From contig OY744473.1 of assembly GCA_963556145.1 (NCBI GenBank), forward strand, positions 2,542,001-2,606,000: a stretch of DNA of 64,000 nt, read 5' to 3'. Position numbers and translations under genes: made by a program. Below the pieces are notes generated by a model. It was given only the letters and a program-made list of their open reading frames with translations. It was not told the DNA's origin and did not search any database. Shown piece after piece: positions 45,669 through 57,400 of the stretch (the first letter of the stretch is position 1; each line of letters starts with the position of its first letter). This DNA is from Hygrocybe punicea (lineage: Eukaryota; Basidiomycota; Agaricomycetes; Agaricales; Hygrophoraceae).

Positions 45669-47214
45669 TCAAGAAAGAGCGAGATGGATCAAATGTACCT
45701 GCACCAATGGCGGCATCCAAAAATTTGACGTCAGGTATAGAATCAAGAACAAAACCAACCCATTTAGCATGACCAACCGGTCTGAGAGCGTATGGTCCTG
45801 GTCCGCCTTCTTACGTTTGTTGGTGGCCTGCTTGGTCTGAGACAGTGAGTACTGAGCGCATATGGGCATACACGGATACTCACTGGTTTCTCCCAGATGC
45901 ATATGTCGAAACAATTTTCTGACGAGCCGGAGGCAATGAGATGACGCTCAGGAGAGGAGATGGCCTGAATCCAATCTAATGAAGAGACTTAAATTGACTT
46001 CTCATTGGTTTACGTACCTCAACTGTCTGAATCAACGCCTGGCCTGAATTCATCTCCATTCATTATTGCTGTGCAGTTTGACTGATGAACAACTCACCTC
46101 CGTCGTGACGCAAGGTCTGGACAACCCCTTCCGAATTTGTGTTGAAGAGGTAGACATTACCGTGATCACTTCCACATACGACCACATTGGCCTGCTCGGC
46201 GAAAACCCCCTTCTTCACGTATCTTCGAGTGACTGCCACGCTGAAGGATCGCACGGGAGAAGTCCGAGTTATGTTATATAAATCAAATCCCGTGCTCAAG
46301 TTGTCAACGAGGACGAATTTTTCTGATGGGCAGACACTAGCATTCCCTCTATGAAATTCACCTCAGTTTGCTGGACGTTTTTCACATCAAATCACTCACA
46401 TGCCAGACTTGAACACCTTGGACCATTTCTTGACTGATGTCTCTGCATCTCGACAGGAACTAGCCAAATGAGGATCAGCAGGACGCTGTGGCCAGTATAT
46501 ACGTTCACTCATACTTCTCCGGACTCCAAACTGAACACCAATAGGTTCTGATAGCCACTCGTGAAGTGGATAGCGCGAGGGATGGTCAGGTCCAGCATGT
46601 GCTTATTCCATAGGCTCGTGAGAGTACCTGTATTTATCTAAGCATTCTTTTGAAGTTTCCTTTACTCCGAACTCACCGTTCTTCTCCAGGCAATAAACCT
46701 GAACCTGACCATAGTGACTCGATGTTGCGAGTCGGCTGCGTGTTGGATCAAATGCCAGGGCCTCGACACTGTCGCTAACGGCAAATGCGCGGGTGTTCGA
46801 CAACTCCAAGAACTTGCCCTGACCTTCATCAGTGCCACCGTTGAATGAAATGAGGGGTATACTCACCCCAAACCTGCTTTGGCGATATACTGACACCATT
46901 CCTCTTCCAGTTCCGAAGCAAAGTGTTTCGCCTGTGACTCCAGCTTCAGAAGCTAGCCACTTTATACAGGTGATTTGCCCCCACTTTCCTCCATTGTCAT
47001 GGATCACCTGGATGCATTTGTATTTTTCTAAGATCCAAACCCGAACGGCTTCATCATCTCCTACATCACGTCATCAGTGCTGTGTTCCCAAGTAACTGGT
47101 CTCCCTACCTCCACTTGCAAGTTGTTCACCATCGTGAGCGAAGGCAAAGCAGTTGACAGCCGCAGTGTGGCCAGCAAGCCGTCTAGCTAGTCGATATTGC
47201 TGTCTGGAAATAAG
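45669..47214 (-). CDS. WD40-repeat protein with a C-terminal membrane segment, multi-exon
   Basis: WD40 propellers are protein-interaction scaffolds. Minus-strand exons join through short GT..AG introns. The donor at 47108 and the GATGTAG acceptor restore the repeat L-A-S-G-G-D-D-E-A-V-R-V-W. Further blades are T-C-I-K-W-L..C-F-G-T-G-R-G-M-V-S-V-Y, A-L-A-F-D-P..L-A-T-S-S-H-Y-G-Q-V-Q-V-Y, V-V-V-C-G-S-D-H-G-N-V-Y-L-F and L-I-A-S-G-S-S-E-N-C-F-D-I-C-I-W. A Lys/Arg-rich stretch and one hydrophobic helix (V-M-L-N-G-L-V-L-F-L-I-L-Y-L) end the protein near 45669. The start is uncertain: a CAG acceptor near 47208 suggests an upstream exon. It lies between outward-facing R copies A and B. Such WD40 genes are expanded in Agaricomycetes; it may be the only host-type gene here. 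Confidence 0.7.
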
Positions 47215-47551
47215 GCAATGAATAAGCTTGGAGGAACCAGACGTACATCTTTTTGCACAAAAATTTGATCCCAAATTTCTTGAATGGTTGACGGCATGAA
47301 AGAGTATTAGGACTTTCTACACCAACGGCGTATTCAGTATATATACTCAAAATATATAATTGTGTTCTCCATTCTTTTGTGAGGATGAACAATATCATTC
47401 TGTTGTGACGTCGTGTTGGCACGCTTACGAGAACATAACAAGGACACAAATAGTTCACCATTTAGAGAATTATCATACAGCAAATGACTCAAAGGGGAAC
47501 AAGGATCATAAATAATAAATAGGGACTCCACGAAAGTGCACCTCAGAAATA

Positions 47552-48370
47552 ATGCAGACCGCTGGTATTATTCGCCGACATCTACCACTCATCACAGGAC
47601 GTATTATATTCACAACCCAGAGACTTCCTGACCCACCAATGATCACCCCACGGATGGATTTTTACGCAGAAGAGCGAGACTTGACCTCCTTGGCAAAGGA
47701 ACAAAGCGAATGCAGCGACGAAGCCATGTCGGAACTATCCGTTCTAGAAAGCGACGAGGAACCCATCAGCGGTCACAAAATCCCTAAACCACCAGGTGAG
47801 GCAGGCCGCCCAGGCAGTGGTGGTTACAACTTGAAGGATGTGCTGGGATGGGCCAAGGCGGAATTTGACCAAGTGCAGGTAGCATGAATATTGCGTGATG
47901 AATTGAAAAAAAGGAGTTGACTTCGAGTCGTAGAAATGCGTCCGCTCCCAAGCCAACGAGAAGCTGAGCCGGGATAAAAGCTACGCACGTCAAAAAGACA
48001 GCGCGATACGTGCCATTTGTCTTCAAGTAAGCAACTAACCTCAGCTAAACTTGCCCTCAGGAGCTCACACACTGCACAGGCGTCCAAAAAGCATCCGATT
48101 TTAGACCAATACGTCAACCATTGGCCAGTCCGGTCTATGCTGAAACTTCACCTCAAGTACACCTCAGAGTCGGCTCGATGCACGAAGGAGAAGGCCATCG
48201 CCAAGAAGGTGGAGCAAGTCGTTGGAAAGGCGGTCGCCGCGAGAAAGGCCCTTCCCAAAAGGAAAGGAGCAGTGGCAGAGAGAGACCAGGAGGACGAGGA
48301 TGACGATGACGATGACGATGGCGATGGCGATGGCGATGGCGACGATGGCGACGGCGAGGAGATGGCTTAA
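47552..48370 (+). CDS. three-exon gene with acidic tail, repetitive fungal family, function unknown
   Basis: Exons 47552-47878, 47934-48026 and 48080-48370 (introns of 55 and 53 bp) join in phase to give 236 residues. Choosing the GCACAG acceptor at 48079 gives A-S-K-K-H-P-I-L-D-Q-Y-V-N-H-W-P-V-R-S-M-L-K-L-H-L-K-Y-T-S. I recognise that motif from repetitive TE-associated basidiomycete proteins in which H-P-x-L..W-P-V..L-K-Y-T-S recurs. An internal ATG at 47640 is an alternative start. The C terminus is Lys-rich, then an Asp/Gly run coded by a GATGGC-type microsatellite. The last 36 bases and the 3' flank recur at 60783, so the 3' end belongs to repeat R. No stop or frameshift is visible. Confidence 0.6.
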
Positions 48371-49206
48371 GTTTCTAGAGATCGTCATTTTTAAATTTGT
48401 ACGATCAGAACCGGTATGCAGCTAAGAAAGAGGTCGAAATCGTGGAGGCGTGGGTCCGTTTCCAAATGATGTGTAGTATGAAAATGAAGTGTTTGCGTGA
48501 CTGAAGCAAAGAAGGGACGTAAGGCCAGCAGTTCGAGTGATTCAACGGGGCGAATGGCGCATTTCCCGGGCAACGCGACAGATGAGGGAGTGAGGAGGTG
48601 ACTCAGCGTCTCTGGGAACCCATAAGATGCTGAAGATTGGGTGAGCGAGGACGTATGGCCAGCGGTTCGAGCAAAGTGACGGGGGCAGATGGCAAACGTT
48701 CCCGGGTCATGCGACGGACGAGGGAATGAGGGGTGGGCTCAGCATCTCTGGGAACCCATAAGACGCTGATGAAGAACTTAGAAGGCAAGGCGTTGAGATC
48801 TTTTTTGGTTGTTTGTCTTTGTTTGGGTGGGCTCGCCTTATTGGGGCTTTTTGTTTTTTTCTCCTTCTCCTCAGCGTGTTTTGGGTTCCCAGACACGCGC
48901 CCGCTGCCTCCTCCATCGTCTATCTATCATGTTTTGGGCTCCCAGACATGTTGTTCGCTTCCTCTTCCACCAGTGCTCCCCCCGGATTCCCCGTTATGCG
49001 TCAGCGCCCCCGGATTCCTCCCTACGTGGCTTCGGCATGGTCTCATTGCCCCATTCCTGCGCGTGAGTGCTTTTTTTTCTGCCGGCCTCTCGCCGCTCGT
49101 TGGGCCACTCAGGGATCAACCCTGGGACCGAGTGGGCCAGCGAGCTTTGAGACGCCGCAGATGCTTGGCCGAAGTCCCGCTCCTGAGCTCACGATCTTTT
49201 CTCCAG
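48335..49206 (+). repeat. hairpin-rich region R, copy B (5' of the TET/JBP-like gene)
   Basis: Type 1 hairpins at 48604-48632 and 48740-48768 lie in 136-bp units. Type 2 hairpins lie at 48875-48897 and 48928-48950. It begins within the last codons of the preceding gene and carries a degenerate trace of the 3' end of the gene seen at 53740-53841 (TACGATC-GAAC-GGTATGCAG). It matches copy C to about 49195, where gene-specific sequence starts. A repeated region directly before the ATG could also serve as promoter and leader. Confidence 0.75.
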
Positions 49207-50638
49207 ATGCTCTGGTTTCCCCGCGCTCGACTGGTAAGCCTCCCACCCTTTGGGAAACCCTGGCTGACGTTGCCAGTTGGAGGAGGCCACTTTGCGCGAC
49301 TCCGAAGAATTGGAGGAAGAAGGCGCCGAGGTCGATGCCATCGGAGTCGCGGCAAAACGTCCCCCCTCACCCCAATGGCTGGAAGCCCCCGAGGTGAAAT
49401 GAGTTCGACAGAACGACCCGCAAGTGCCAGCATTCTCCACCTCTCGGCAACACGCGAAACGCCACCGCCAGCGGGAGGCAGGCCGCCAGCTCAATGGACA
49501 TGTGCCGCGAGCCAAGACCCTAAAAGCACACGTGCAACCTGCCACCCCGGTCTTCACTGCCCTGGCAACGGAGGGCCTTCCTGCGACGTCTTGCGGCTAC
49601 CAGGCGGTCCCAAAGAGCTTTTTGGACACGCAGAAGGCTTATACGCTGCCGGAATTGATGAGCTTGGGGCTTCGTTTGATTCGCTGGGATGGCTAGTGAG
49701 CACTTGATGTTCTTGACCTGAAATAGGAGGCTGATTCCACTGCAGTGAGTCACGGCCCATTTACGACCTGCATAAGCGAATCATTGCATGCCTGGCGGGG
49801 CAGCCGCGCGACCTGACCTATGCAGCTTCTGTAGAGGCCGTCTATCTATTCTTCTTGCTCGTAGCTGAGAATGCCCAGCTCAAGCCTTCAGTGCATGCTC
49901 GTGGGCCATTTCCTGTCCTCAATGTGGGGATTACACATAGCCTGGGCACAACGAGGCCAGTCCGGGTGAACAATCGTGAGCACACTTGGGCGGCTGAGTC
50001 GCTGTTAGGCAATCCACACCTCCAGCGACTAGCAAGCTCGGCCAGCGGTGAGTCCCGGGGCCATCATCTAGGGAACTGCGTTTTGACCTCATACTCCAGC
50101 TGCTTTTGCCCTGTGGGCACCCAAAATTTACCAGTACTACCGAAGCCATTTGGAACCACTTTACTCTCGGATGCCTCATCTCCACCGGAACTTCAATGGC
50201 AGCATCTTCCCAAGCGCGGCCTTCAATTTTGGGCCCAACGTCTGGACATTTAAGCACCGGGACAGCATGAACTGTCCATTTGGATGGTGTGCTATCCAGG
50301 CTTTGGGTCACTTCGATCCCAAAGCTGGAGGCCACCTAATTCTGTGGGATCTAGGGTTGGTCATAGAATTTCCCCCTGGTGCTCTAATCCTAATCCCATC
50401 AGCCACCCTCACACACTCGAACGTCCCAGTGCAGCCTGGTGATACCCGGGCATCCTTCACCCAGTATTGTGCAGGTGGTCTTTTTCGCTACGTCGACAAT
50501 GGTTTCCGAACAGAGGCCCAATTGCGTGATGAGGATCCTGCTACCCTGGCTCAGGCACTAGAGATGAAGAAAACTCGTTGGGAAATGGGCCTTGGACTTT
50601 TCAGCACCCTGGATGAATTGTTGACTCAGGTAGAATAG
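49207..50638 (+). pseudogene. TET/JBP-like 2-oxoglutarate/Fe(II) dioxygenase, four exons, one in-frame TGA
   Basis: Members of the TET/JBP superfamily oxidise 5-methylcytosine or thymine in DNA using Fe(II) and 2-oxoglutarate. Exons 49207-49233, 49277-49695, 49746-50047 and 50100-50638 join in phase (429 codons). The N terminus has a coiled coil (L-E-E-A-T-L-R-D-S-E-E-L-E-E-E) and a basic Q-H-A-K-R-H-R-Q-R. The catalytic region shows H-R-D-S-M-N (HxD iron ligands, about 50258), G-G-H-L-I-L-W-D-L, P-P-G-A-L-I-L-I-P-S-A, T-H-S-N (third ligand) and T-R-A-S-F-T-Q-Y (Arg for 2-oxoglutarate). All expected catalytic positions appear intact. The only lesion is TGA at 49400-49402 in a frame that is open on both sides. 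Fungal TET/JBP genes are known to be mobile with transposons. The exact start is a guess. Confidence 0.7.
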
Positions 50639-50639
50639 G

Positions 50640-51590
50640 TAAGTGAAATCGACAGGTTTGATTTCACCACTATTGACCCTGATTCCAGTGATTTCATGCA
50701 ATTAATTAAAAGTTTTCAACACAGTAGATAAGAGCAATTTTGTAAGAATTAGAAGTCGATCAAAGTTGCTTTGAATGATGGACAAATCTCTTTCTGAATG
50801 CCAACCCCTTTGGAAACTGCAAGGGGCATTTCTGCTGAACACATTCCACGAAACTGAGGTGACGAGGTGAGCAGATATGAAGTGGCAAGGAGAGGGTAGT
50901 TCACCTCTTTACTGCAAAATCTGCCAAGGCGGCATTTCTACTGCGCATGTTGACTACTTTCTGAGTTTTTCCAAGTCGCATGACAATGATGTCGCCCCTC
51001 CAGCAGAAGCCAGGTGCAATTCCTACCAACACTTTATTGATGGGCAGAAGTTGATGGTTCTTGCAAAATATTTGGAAGGTATAGGCGTGGTTTGCTTCAT
51101 AAACGGTGACCAGACAGTCATGGATGAATGGCTGGGTTTTTAAGTGGGCTAACGCCCCTTCGAGCAGAGGAAACCGGCGTGTGCCACTTTCATGGGTTGG
51201 GATCTTGGTGTAGATAGGACGGCGTGACGATGACGCATACAGACGTGCCCGTATTTGGAAGTAACGATCCTATGCGGTATTGTATTGACAGGCTTAACTA
51301 GCGGCATTGGAGACTTACTTTGCTGGTGGGTGACATGGGTGTGCGGAACGAAGGCATTTTAATTGACAGAGATGATGACCCACAGACCGTTTATCGTGGC
51401 CCTATAAGCTCGAAATTAACAATTATTACTATGCCCACAGGAAGCTATTGTCAATTCCTTTGGCTTGAACAAATTTTCTCCTCGGTACTGCAATGATCCG
51501 AAGAAAATTTTTCATCACAATTAACTGGCAACACAATAAGTAAGCTGTAGAAAAAGGCAATTTTTACGACAGAATCATCCTCCATTCACC
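50640..51590 (+). other. intergenic stretch with one unsupported small frame
   Basis: A frame at 50877-51143 (ATG, 88 residues, with C-K-I-C and a W at the end) has no recognised relatives. It may be a leftover exon of an element gene. No hairpin repeats or LTR are visible here. Confidence 0.3.
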
Positions 51591-53841
51591 ATGTTTAGCA
51601 TGTTGAGATTTTTGGCTACTGCTACTACCGCTGCTGCTGCTGCTGCTGCTACTGCTACACCTGTAACTGCGCCAGCTATGGGAGCAAGCTCCGGGCCCGA
51701 TGCCACCATCCAGGTGAGAACCACTGAATCCACCAGAAATCTAACATATCTGATCCGTCTTTATACCTGCAGCCACCACCGCCCAACGACCCCATCGAGG
51801 TAGGTGCTGGTTGTAAGCAGGACCAGTCAGGCCACCAGGACCAGTCAGGCCACCAGGCCGTGCAGACGGATCCAATCAACGGTGGATCCGGCAGTGGGAC
51901 TGCAACATTAGCAGCTGGGCCACAACTTTGACACCCTAGCCCAGCAGGGAGTGAATCCAATGACAGTGGCCGACAACGTGGTCAGGTGAGATGTGTCTTT
52001 CTGGTTCACTTGCAGTCAGTGCTGAAGGTAGTGGGAAGGGTTCTGCACAGAAGGTAATGGTCGTCGAACGAGAGTGTTTACAAACCAGGAATCGGTTGGC
52101 AGAACATGAGGCCACGATCGAGCAGTTGCATTTCGAGGTAAGCTGTGCTCCAGCGTTTTGGATGGCAACTCATGGAGGCACCCCAGCTAAAAAAACGTCA
52201 ACAAGACATCCCGGCGTTCGTTGACGCACTTGAGGAACGATTGAGAGTAGCAGAAAGCGCAGCTCAACTGGCTGAAAAATGGGCGCAGCAGGCGGAACAG
52301 GTACTTCAGAATGCTCAGCAGGCCAGGAGCAGCCATCGCGGTGCAGAAATGCCACAGGATATTCGTGATGGCGACGACGTGGTTATAAAAGAGGCTGCAC
52401 AGGGTGGAGAGGAGCCCCAGGTAGAGTCTGATGATGACCATCATATGGTGAGAACCAAGAAATAAAACTAGCTTATGACTTATTTGTCGACCCAGGGTGC
52501 TCCGAATGATAATTCAGCGCAAAATGTGCTGCCGCCGATGCGGTTTTCAAGGCCACGGGCAGGGGCAGGACCTACCCTCAAGGCCACGTTCAAGCCACAG
52601 CCACTCTTTCACCCCTCAGCTTCACCTGAGCCAAATGCATTGCCGCAGAAACAGGTTGGCACCAGGTCGTCAAATTAATCCCTGCTGATGAACCTGCCAA
52701 TAGCTGGAAACGTTAGAGCAGAAAATGGACTGGTTGCTCGCCAGTGTTCAAGAACTGAAGTTTGGATGGCCTCAGCCAGGTGCCCCTAGGCCTTGAACAA
52801 CCCGAAGACTGCCAGCCCGCCGATTTAAGCCAGCACCAATGAGAAACCGCAGCCCCTTAAGAACCGGGAAACTGGTGAGTTGCTTCACACTGCAGGCGAT
52901 GAAATGCCAAACCAGAACTTGCAGAAAGATGTTCGAACTGCCATGAACAAGCTGTTGGGCATTGAACACGACAAAGACACATTGCGCATCCTTCCTCCAC
53001 CACCGGACGACCTTGACTGGTATGAAGATGACCGCAGTGGACCAGGACCCTCCATATGCCCCATGACGCCTGACTGGGGCAATCTCCGTGGAGAATGGAA
53101 CTACTGACTATATGAATTGTTCATCGGTTACGTTGAAGCGCCACCTCCTGATGGCTGTGGATATGCCTTGGATGAGGAGAGTTGCGTTGAAATTCACGAG
53201 ATGTTCTTCGGGTGATTGTATCGCCTCAAGCGGGAGATCCAGGCTGCATCCCCCAAATCTGGAGAGAGAGAACACCAAACCAGGGAACGCCTTGCCCAGG
53301 CCAAGAAGTCTGCCTTGACGCGGCAAAGGCCAAACACAAGACGCAAACAGGTGAGCAAATCCTCGCACATGGCGTAGCATAAATGCCAATCAACGGATAG
53401 CTGTTCGACAGCAGGCTCGAAATCACACTGAGCAACAGAACGACACCCTCTGGAGAGATTGACCCAGCTTGGAATTGCATGTACGAGGTCGTTGACCAAC
53501 TCGATGCCCAGGGCATGAGCTCAGATGAAAGTGATAACGACGAAGCAGGCAGAAAAGTCTATGTTGCAAGAAAGAAGGCTTGGCGTGATAAGGAAATTAC
53601 AAGACTCCTGAGATTAGTCAATCGGGATTACAACACGAAAAATTGCTACGGCAACACCAGGGCTGGGAATCCCCCCCGCCATCGTGTGGTTCGAGGAGGA
53701 AAGGAGAGCAGGCGCGAGGCACCTCCTGGCCTGCTGTTGAATTTCTACGATCGGAACTGGTATGCAGAGCTGACAAACCGAGAGAAGAAAGAGCTTGGGG
53801 CCACGAAAGAGGTCGAAATGCCAGACATCATGGAGGCATAG
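51591..53841 (+). pseudogene. gene d: multi-exon accessory gene of a repetitive fungal family, four in-frame TGAs
   Basis: Exons I could join in phase: 51591-51713, 51773-51799, 51866-51985, 52051-52137, 52187-52447, 52496-52654, 52704-52874, 52925-53350 and 53401-53841; introns are 46-66 bp with GT..AG ends. The protein starts with a poly-Ala run (GCT microsatellite). A coiled coil (A-L-E-E-R-L-R-V-A-E-S-A-A-Q-L-A-E-K-W) and a Pro-rich part follow. A conserved C-terminal half has G-M-S-S-D-E-S and N-F-Y-D-R-N-W-Y, which I recognise from repetitive Agaricomycete proteins of unknown function. TGA codons interrupt the spliced frame at 51929, 52794, 53105 and 53213; no TAA or TAG does. It lies downstream of the TET/JBP-like gene on the same strand, 950 bp away, and is probably carried by the same element. 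Individual splice sites remain unproven. Confidence 0.6.
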
Positions 53842-53879
53842 GTCTGTTTCTGAATAATCTGTACTAATTGATATGAATA

Positions 53880-54082
53880 TGGAGCATTTGCATGACTAAG
53901 GCAAGGTTTACCAAAAGAGAATGAGGAGCCGGGAACGACGCTGAGGACTTGGTGAGCGAGAACTTAAGGCCAGCGGTTCGGGGGTAAATGCGAACGTTCC
54001 CAGGCAACCCAAAGTACGAGGGAATGAGCGGTAGGCTCAGCGTCTCTGGGAACCCATAAGATGATGAGGACTCAGTGGGCGA
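53880..54082 (+). repeat. partial R repeats, left piece, interrupted by gypsy element 2
   Basis: GGTGAGCGAGAAC..GCCAGCGGTTCG..AACGTTCCCAGGCAACC units and one degenerate type 1 hairpin (54038-54066). The repeat continues at 60635-60782 after removal of the gypsy element, with GCGA shared at the joint. It follows the 3' end of gene d, as copy B follows the 47.55-kb gene. Confidence 0.7.
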
Positions 54083-54239
54083 TGGAGTGGTCCGGAGTCT
54101 CGGGCGTCTAACGAGGAACTGAATCTCGAGTCTCGAAGGTCGTGGATTGGTTGGGTTTGTCTCTAGCTACTTCGGGAACCAACAAACAACTCGAACCGTG
54201 AGAACTGAGTCACGTGACCCAGCCCTCGCTACTACTCCA
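54083..54239 (-). repeat. 3' LTR of gypsy element 2
   Basis: 157 bp, TGGAGT..ACTCCA ends (TG..CA with 6-bp inverted tips). Differs from the other LTR at three positions that I can see (C/T near 54093, T/G near 54133, C/T near 54227). Confidence 0.9.
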
Positions 54240-54243
54240 AGTG

Positions 54244-54255
54244 CCCCCTTTCTTC
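54244..54255 (-). promoter_or_regulatory. polypurine tract of gypsy element 2
   Basis: On the minus strand GAAGAAAGGGGG lies just upstream of the 3' LTR, the expected place for the plus-strand DNA primer in reverse transcription. Confidence 0.6.
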
Positions 54256-54439
54256 ATAGCGACGCCCTCATCGCTACGTCGTCGTCAGCCTCAACGCCAT
54301 CTCCCGATGCCAGCTCTCTATCCTCGTCGTCCGCAACCTCCATCCCTTCGCCGTGGTCGTTTGTGGGTGTGGTATCGTCAGCAAGCAGACGATCATGCTC
54401 TGCTTGGGCCATTTTCGTTCCATCTCGTGGCTCGAATGA

Positions 54440-57400
54440 TCAGAGGCGGCGTGCATTAAAAACGCCGGCTAGTGGTACGCCGTCGAGTGTCTCCAAAACA
54501 TATGAGTTGCGCAGGCGGGACACCACACGCCGGGGTACGGACCACAGAGGGACCAACTTCCGTTCACTGGAAAAGACATTAATCAGATCGCTTCGATAGA
54601 CTTGTACGAGTTGTCCAGTTTTAAATATAACTTCTCTGGGTGCCCTCCTAAGAACTTTGGCGTCGAATGAGGCTTTGCGGCTTGCTGCGTGGTCCACAGC
54701 GCAGGCTAGGCCATCGAGTCACGTTTGGTCGGCGTATGCTAGGTGGATTGCTATGTCGGCATCGGAGGGAATGGGTATTGTTTCTGGTTCGCCGGCGCCT
54801 TGTGTGTTTGCGATGAGTCCCAGTAGTAATTCGTTCGGGGAGAATTTGAGACTTGGTAGAATGCGGTCGGAGAGGTTTTTTATGGCAGTGTTCAGGTGTT
54901 GGGGCCAGTTCTTGGGGATGTCTTTCGTTGCCATCCTGTCGTATTCGTCTTCGCCAAGGCCGGGTGCACACAGCCGTTTGAGTGTACTCAGCAGTATTTT
55001 GTTTGAGCCCTCGATCAGGCCATTTATCCAGGGTGAGTAAGCGGCTATGACGTGGTGTTTAGTGCCAATGCTGTCACAGTAATTGCGCACCAGTTCACAA
55101 TCAAAGTGGGAGCCGCCGTCGGACATGAATACCTCCGGCGTTATGAATGTGTTCCTGATGTGTTCGAGGCTGTCGACAGTGGCTTTCCCTGTAGCGGACT
55201 TCACTTTGAACGCGAACAATTTCCTAGAGAATACGTCAGCGTATAATCCAATTTTTGTGAAACCCCCTTTTCCCGTCGGCATGGAAGTGTAATCCCCCAC
55301 CAGGAGCTCGAACGGCCGGTGTCGGACTATGGGTTGGAGCAGTGCGTGTAGGTGCGTGTTGCCGAAATTTTTGCAGCGGCTGCACTTGCGGATCGCTTTC
55401 GTGATTGATGCGTCTAAAAAGGGGCTACATATCCTGTCCAATAGCTGCATCTTGATGGCGTCACGGCCCATGTGAGTTTTTTCGTGCTCGACTTTAGCAA
55501 GCGTGACGGCTTCTGTTTTGGTTATACACTCCCTGCGTGATGCTGCCCGTGCCGGTGTGATGTTTCCACAAGCATTTGTCGTCGATGAAGAAATCTTTTG
55601 CGCGATGGGCCGCACACCGTTGATCGCGTTCTGGGGCGTCATCTGGTATGCCTACGAGGGTGTCGACGACTTCTACAAAGACACGTTCGTCCTGGAAGCG
55701 ATCCCGTAATGACCTGTGTAATTCAGAAGCAGATTCGCCCACCGTGAACATGTCGTATTCCAGGCCACGTGCCGTCTCCCAGTCTGGGGAAACCGACCAA
55801 TTGCTACCGTCATTCGGGATGTGGGGAAGTTCCTCGTCTTTTCGACTCAGGGCGTCTCCGACCAGGTTGGTTTTCCCTGGTATATGGCGGACGTCGATAA
55901 TCTGGTGGGCCAAGACCCCATCCCGCCAGCGGGCGTGTGTTGCATTGAGATCCGGGCTGAGTAATACGTCACGGAGGGCTTGGCAGTCGGTTTCCAGCTC
56001 GACCGGGAAACCCCACACGATGTCGTCAAATTTGTCCAACGCGAACTTGAGGGCCGCAAATTCTAGGAGGAAAGGTTTGTAGCATTCCTCCGCCGTGGAG
56101 GTGCGCTTCGAGGCGTATGCTATGGGGTGCAACTTGCTGACCACTTTGCCGCCGGGTCGTGTTACCGTGATGCGCTGGGATAGAACGCCGCCGAATCCTT
56201 CCTTACAGCCATCAATGGTTATGATGAACGGGGTGCCGTCGAATCGAGGAGCCACCAGAACGGGGTTGGTCGTGAGGGCGGTTTTCAGGTCAAGGAAACA
56301 TTTTTGGTGTTTTTCGGTCCACTTATCAGCCAATTTGACCTTCCGCAATGCTGCCCGGTATGCTGCCTTCCCGGCGTGCTTGGGTATGTCGACGGATCGT
56401 AGGAGGTCGGACAGCGGCTGGGCCAGCTTGGCGTATCCGTGGATTAGATCCCTAAAGTAGCCTGTTAACCCCAGAAAGCCGGATAGGCCTAAGAGGTCGG
56501 GGGGTCTCTGCCAGCCGACGACTGCGGTTAGCTTGGCTTCGTCTGCTTGAACGCCGTCCGGCCCGACCTTGGATCCTGGGAATATCATTTCTGACATGAA
56601 AAACTTCGATTTCTTGGCCGAGAGGGACAGGCCGGCTTCCCGGACCCTCTGGAAGAAGCGTCTCGTGCGATTGAGCATGTCTTCGAACTTGTCCCCTGCC
56701 ATGCCTCCGTCGTCCACGAATAGCTCGAGTTGCAGAGCGGTAAGTATGTCGCCGAGTGCTTGTGCGGTGACGTGTGCAAACGTAGAGGGGGCGCCGGTGA
56801 GGCCGAAAGGCATTCGCTTCTGTGTGAAAAATCCTCTACCCTCGATGTAGAATGCGAGGTACGGCCAGGTGTCTTGTGGTATCGTGACAGTGTAGAAGCC
56901 CGAGGCGAAATCGAATCCGTGGACCCACCTGTGGCCGCTTAGGCGTCTCTGCTTCATCCGTATGTCGCCCTGGGGCATTGGGAAAACTTGGGTGGCCCTG
57001 TTGAGCATGTTGTAGTTTTGGCAGAACCGCCATTTCACCGGGTGCTGTTCTTCCTTGTCGGGGCCGGTTGGTGTTGGGCGTGGTTCCATGTTGTGGGCTG
57101 GTGGGAATCCGTGGGCTATACATTCATCGTTGACGTGATGACAAAGCTCTTCTATCGGAAGGCCGGGGTTGTCGTGTGTCTTTTGGCCGAGGGCGATTGG
57201 CGAGGCGCATTTGACGTCTTCCGGTCGGATGGGTTCTATTATGTTGGCTGCCAGTAGTTTGTCAATGGTTTTGCTCAAAAATTCGCGTTGCGCCGCTGTG
57301 AACTGACGTTGTCGGGGCACGCGTTTGGGGAACATTGTGTCTGGTGGTACGTGTATGTGGTGTTCGGCCCCCGGTACGGCGTTTACCTCGCTTACTGACA

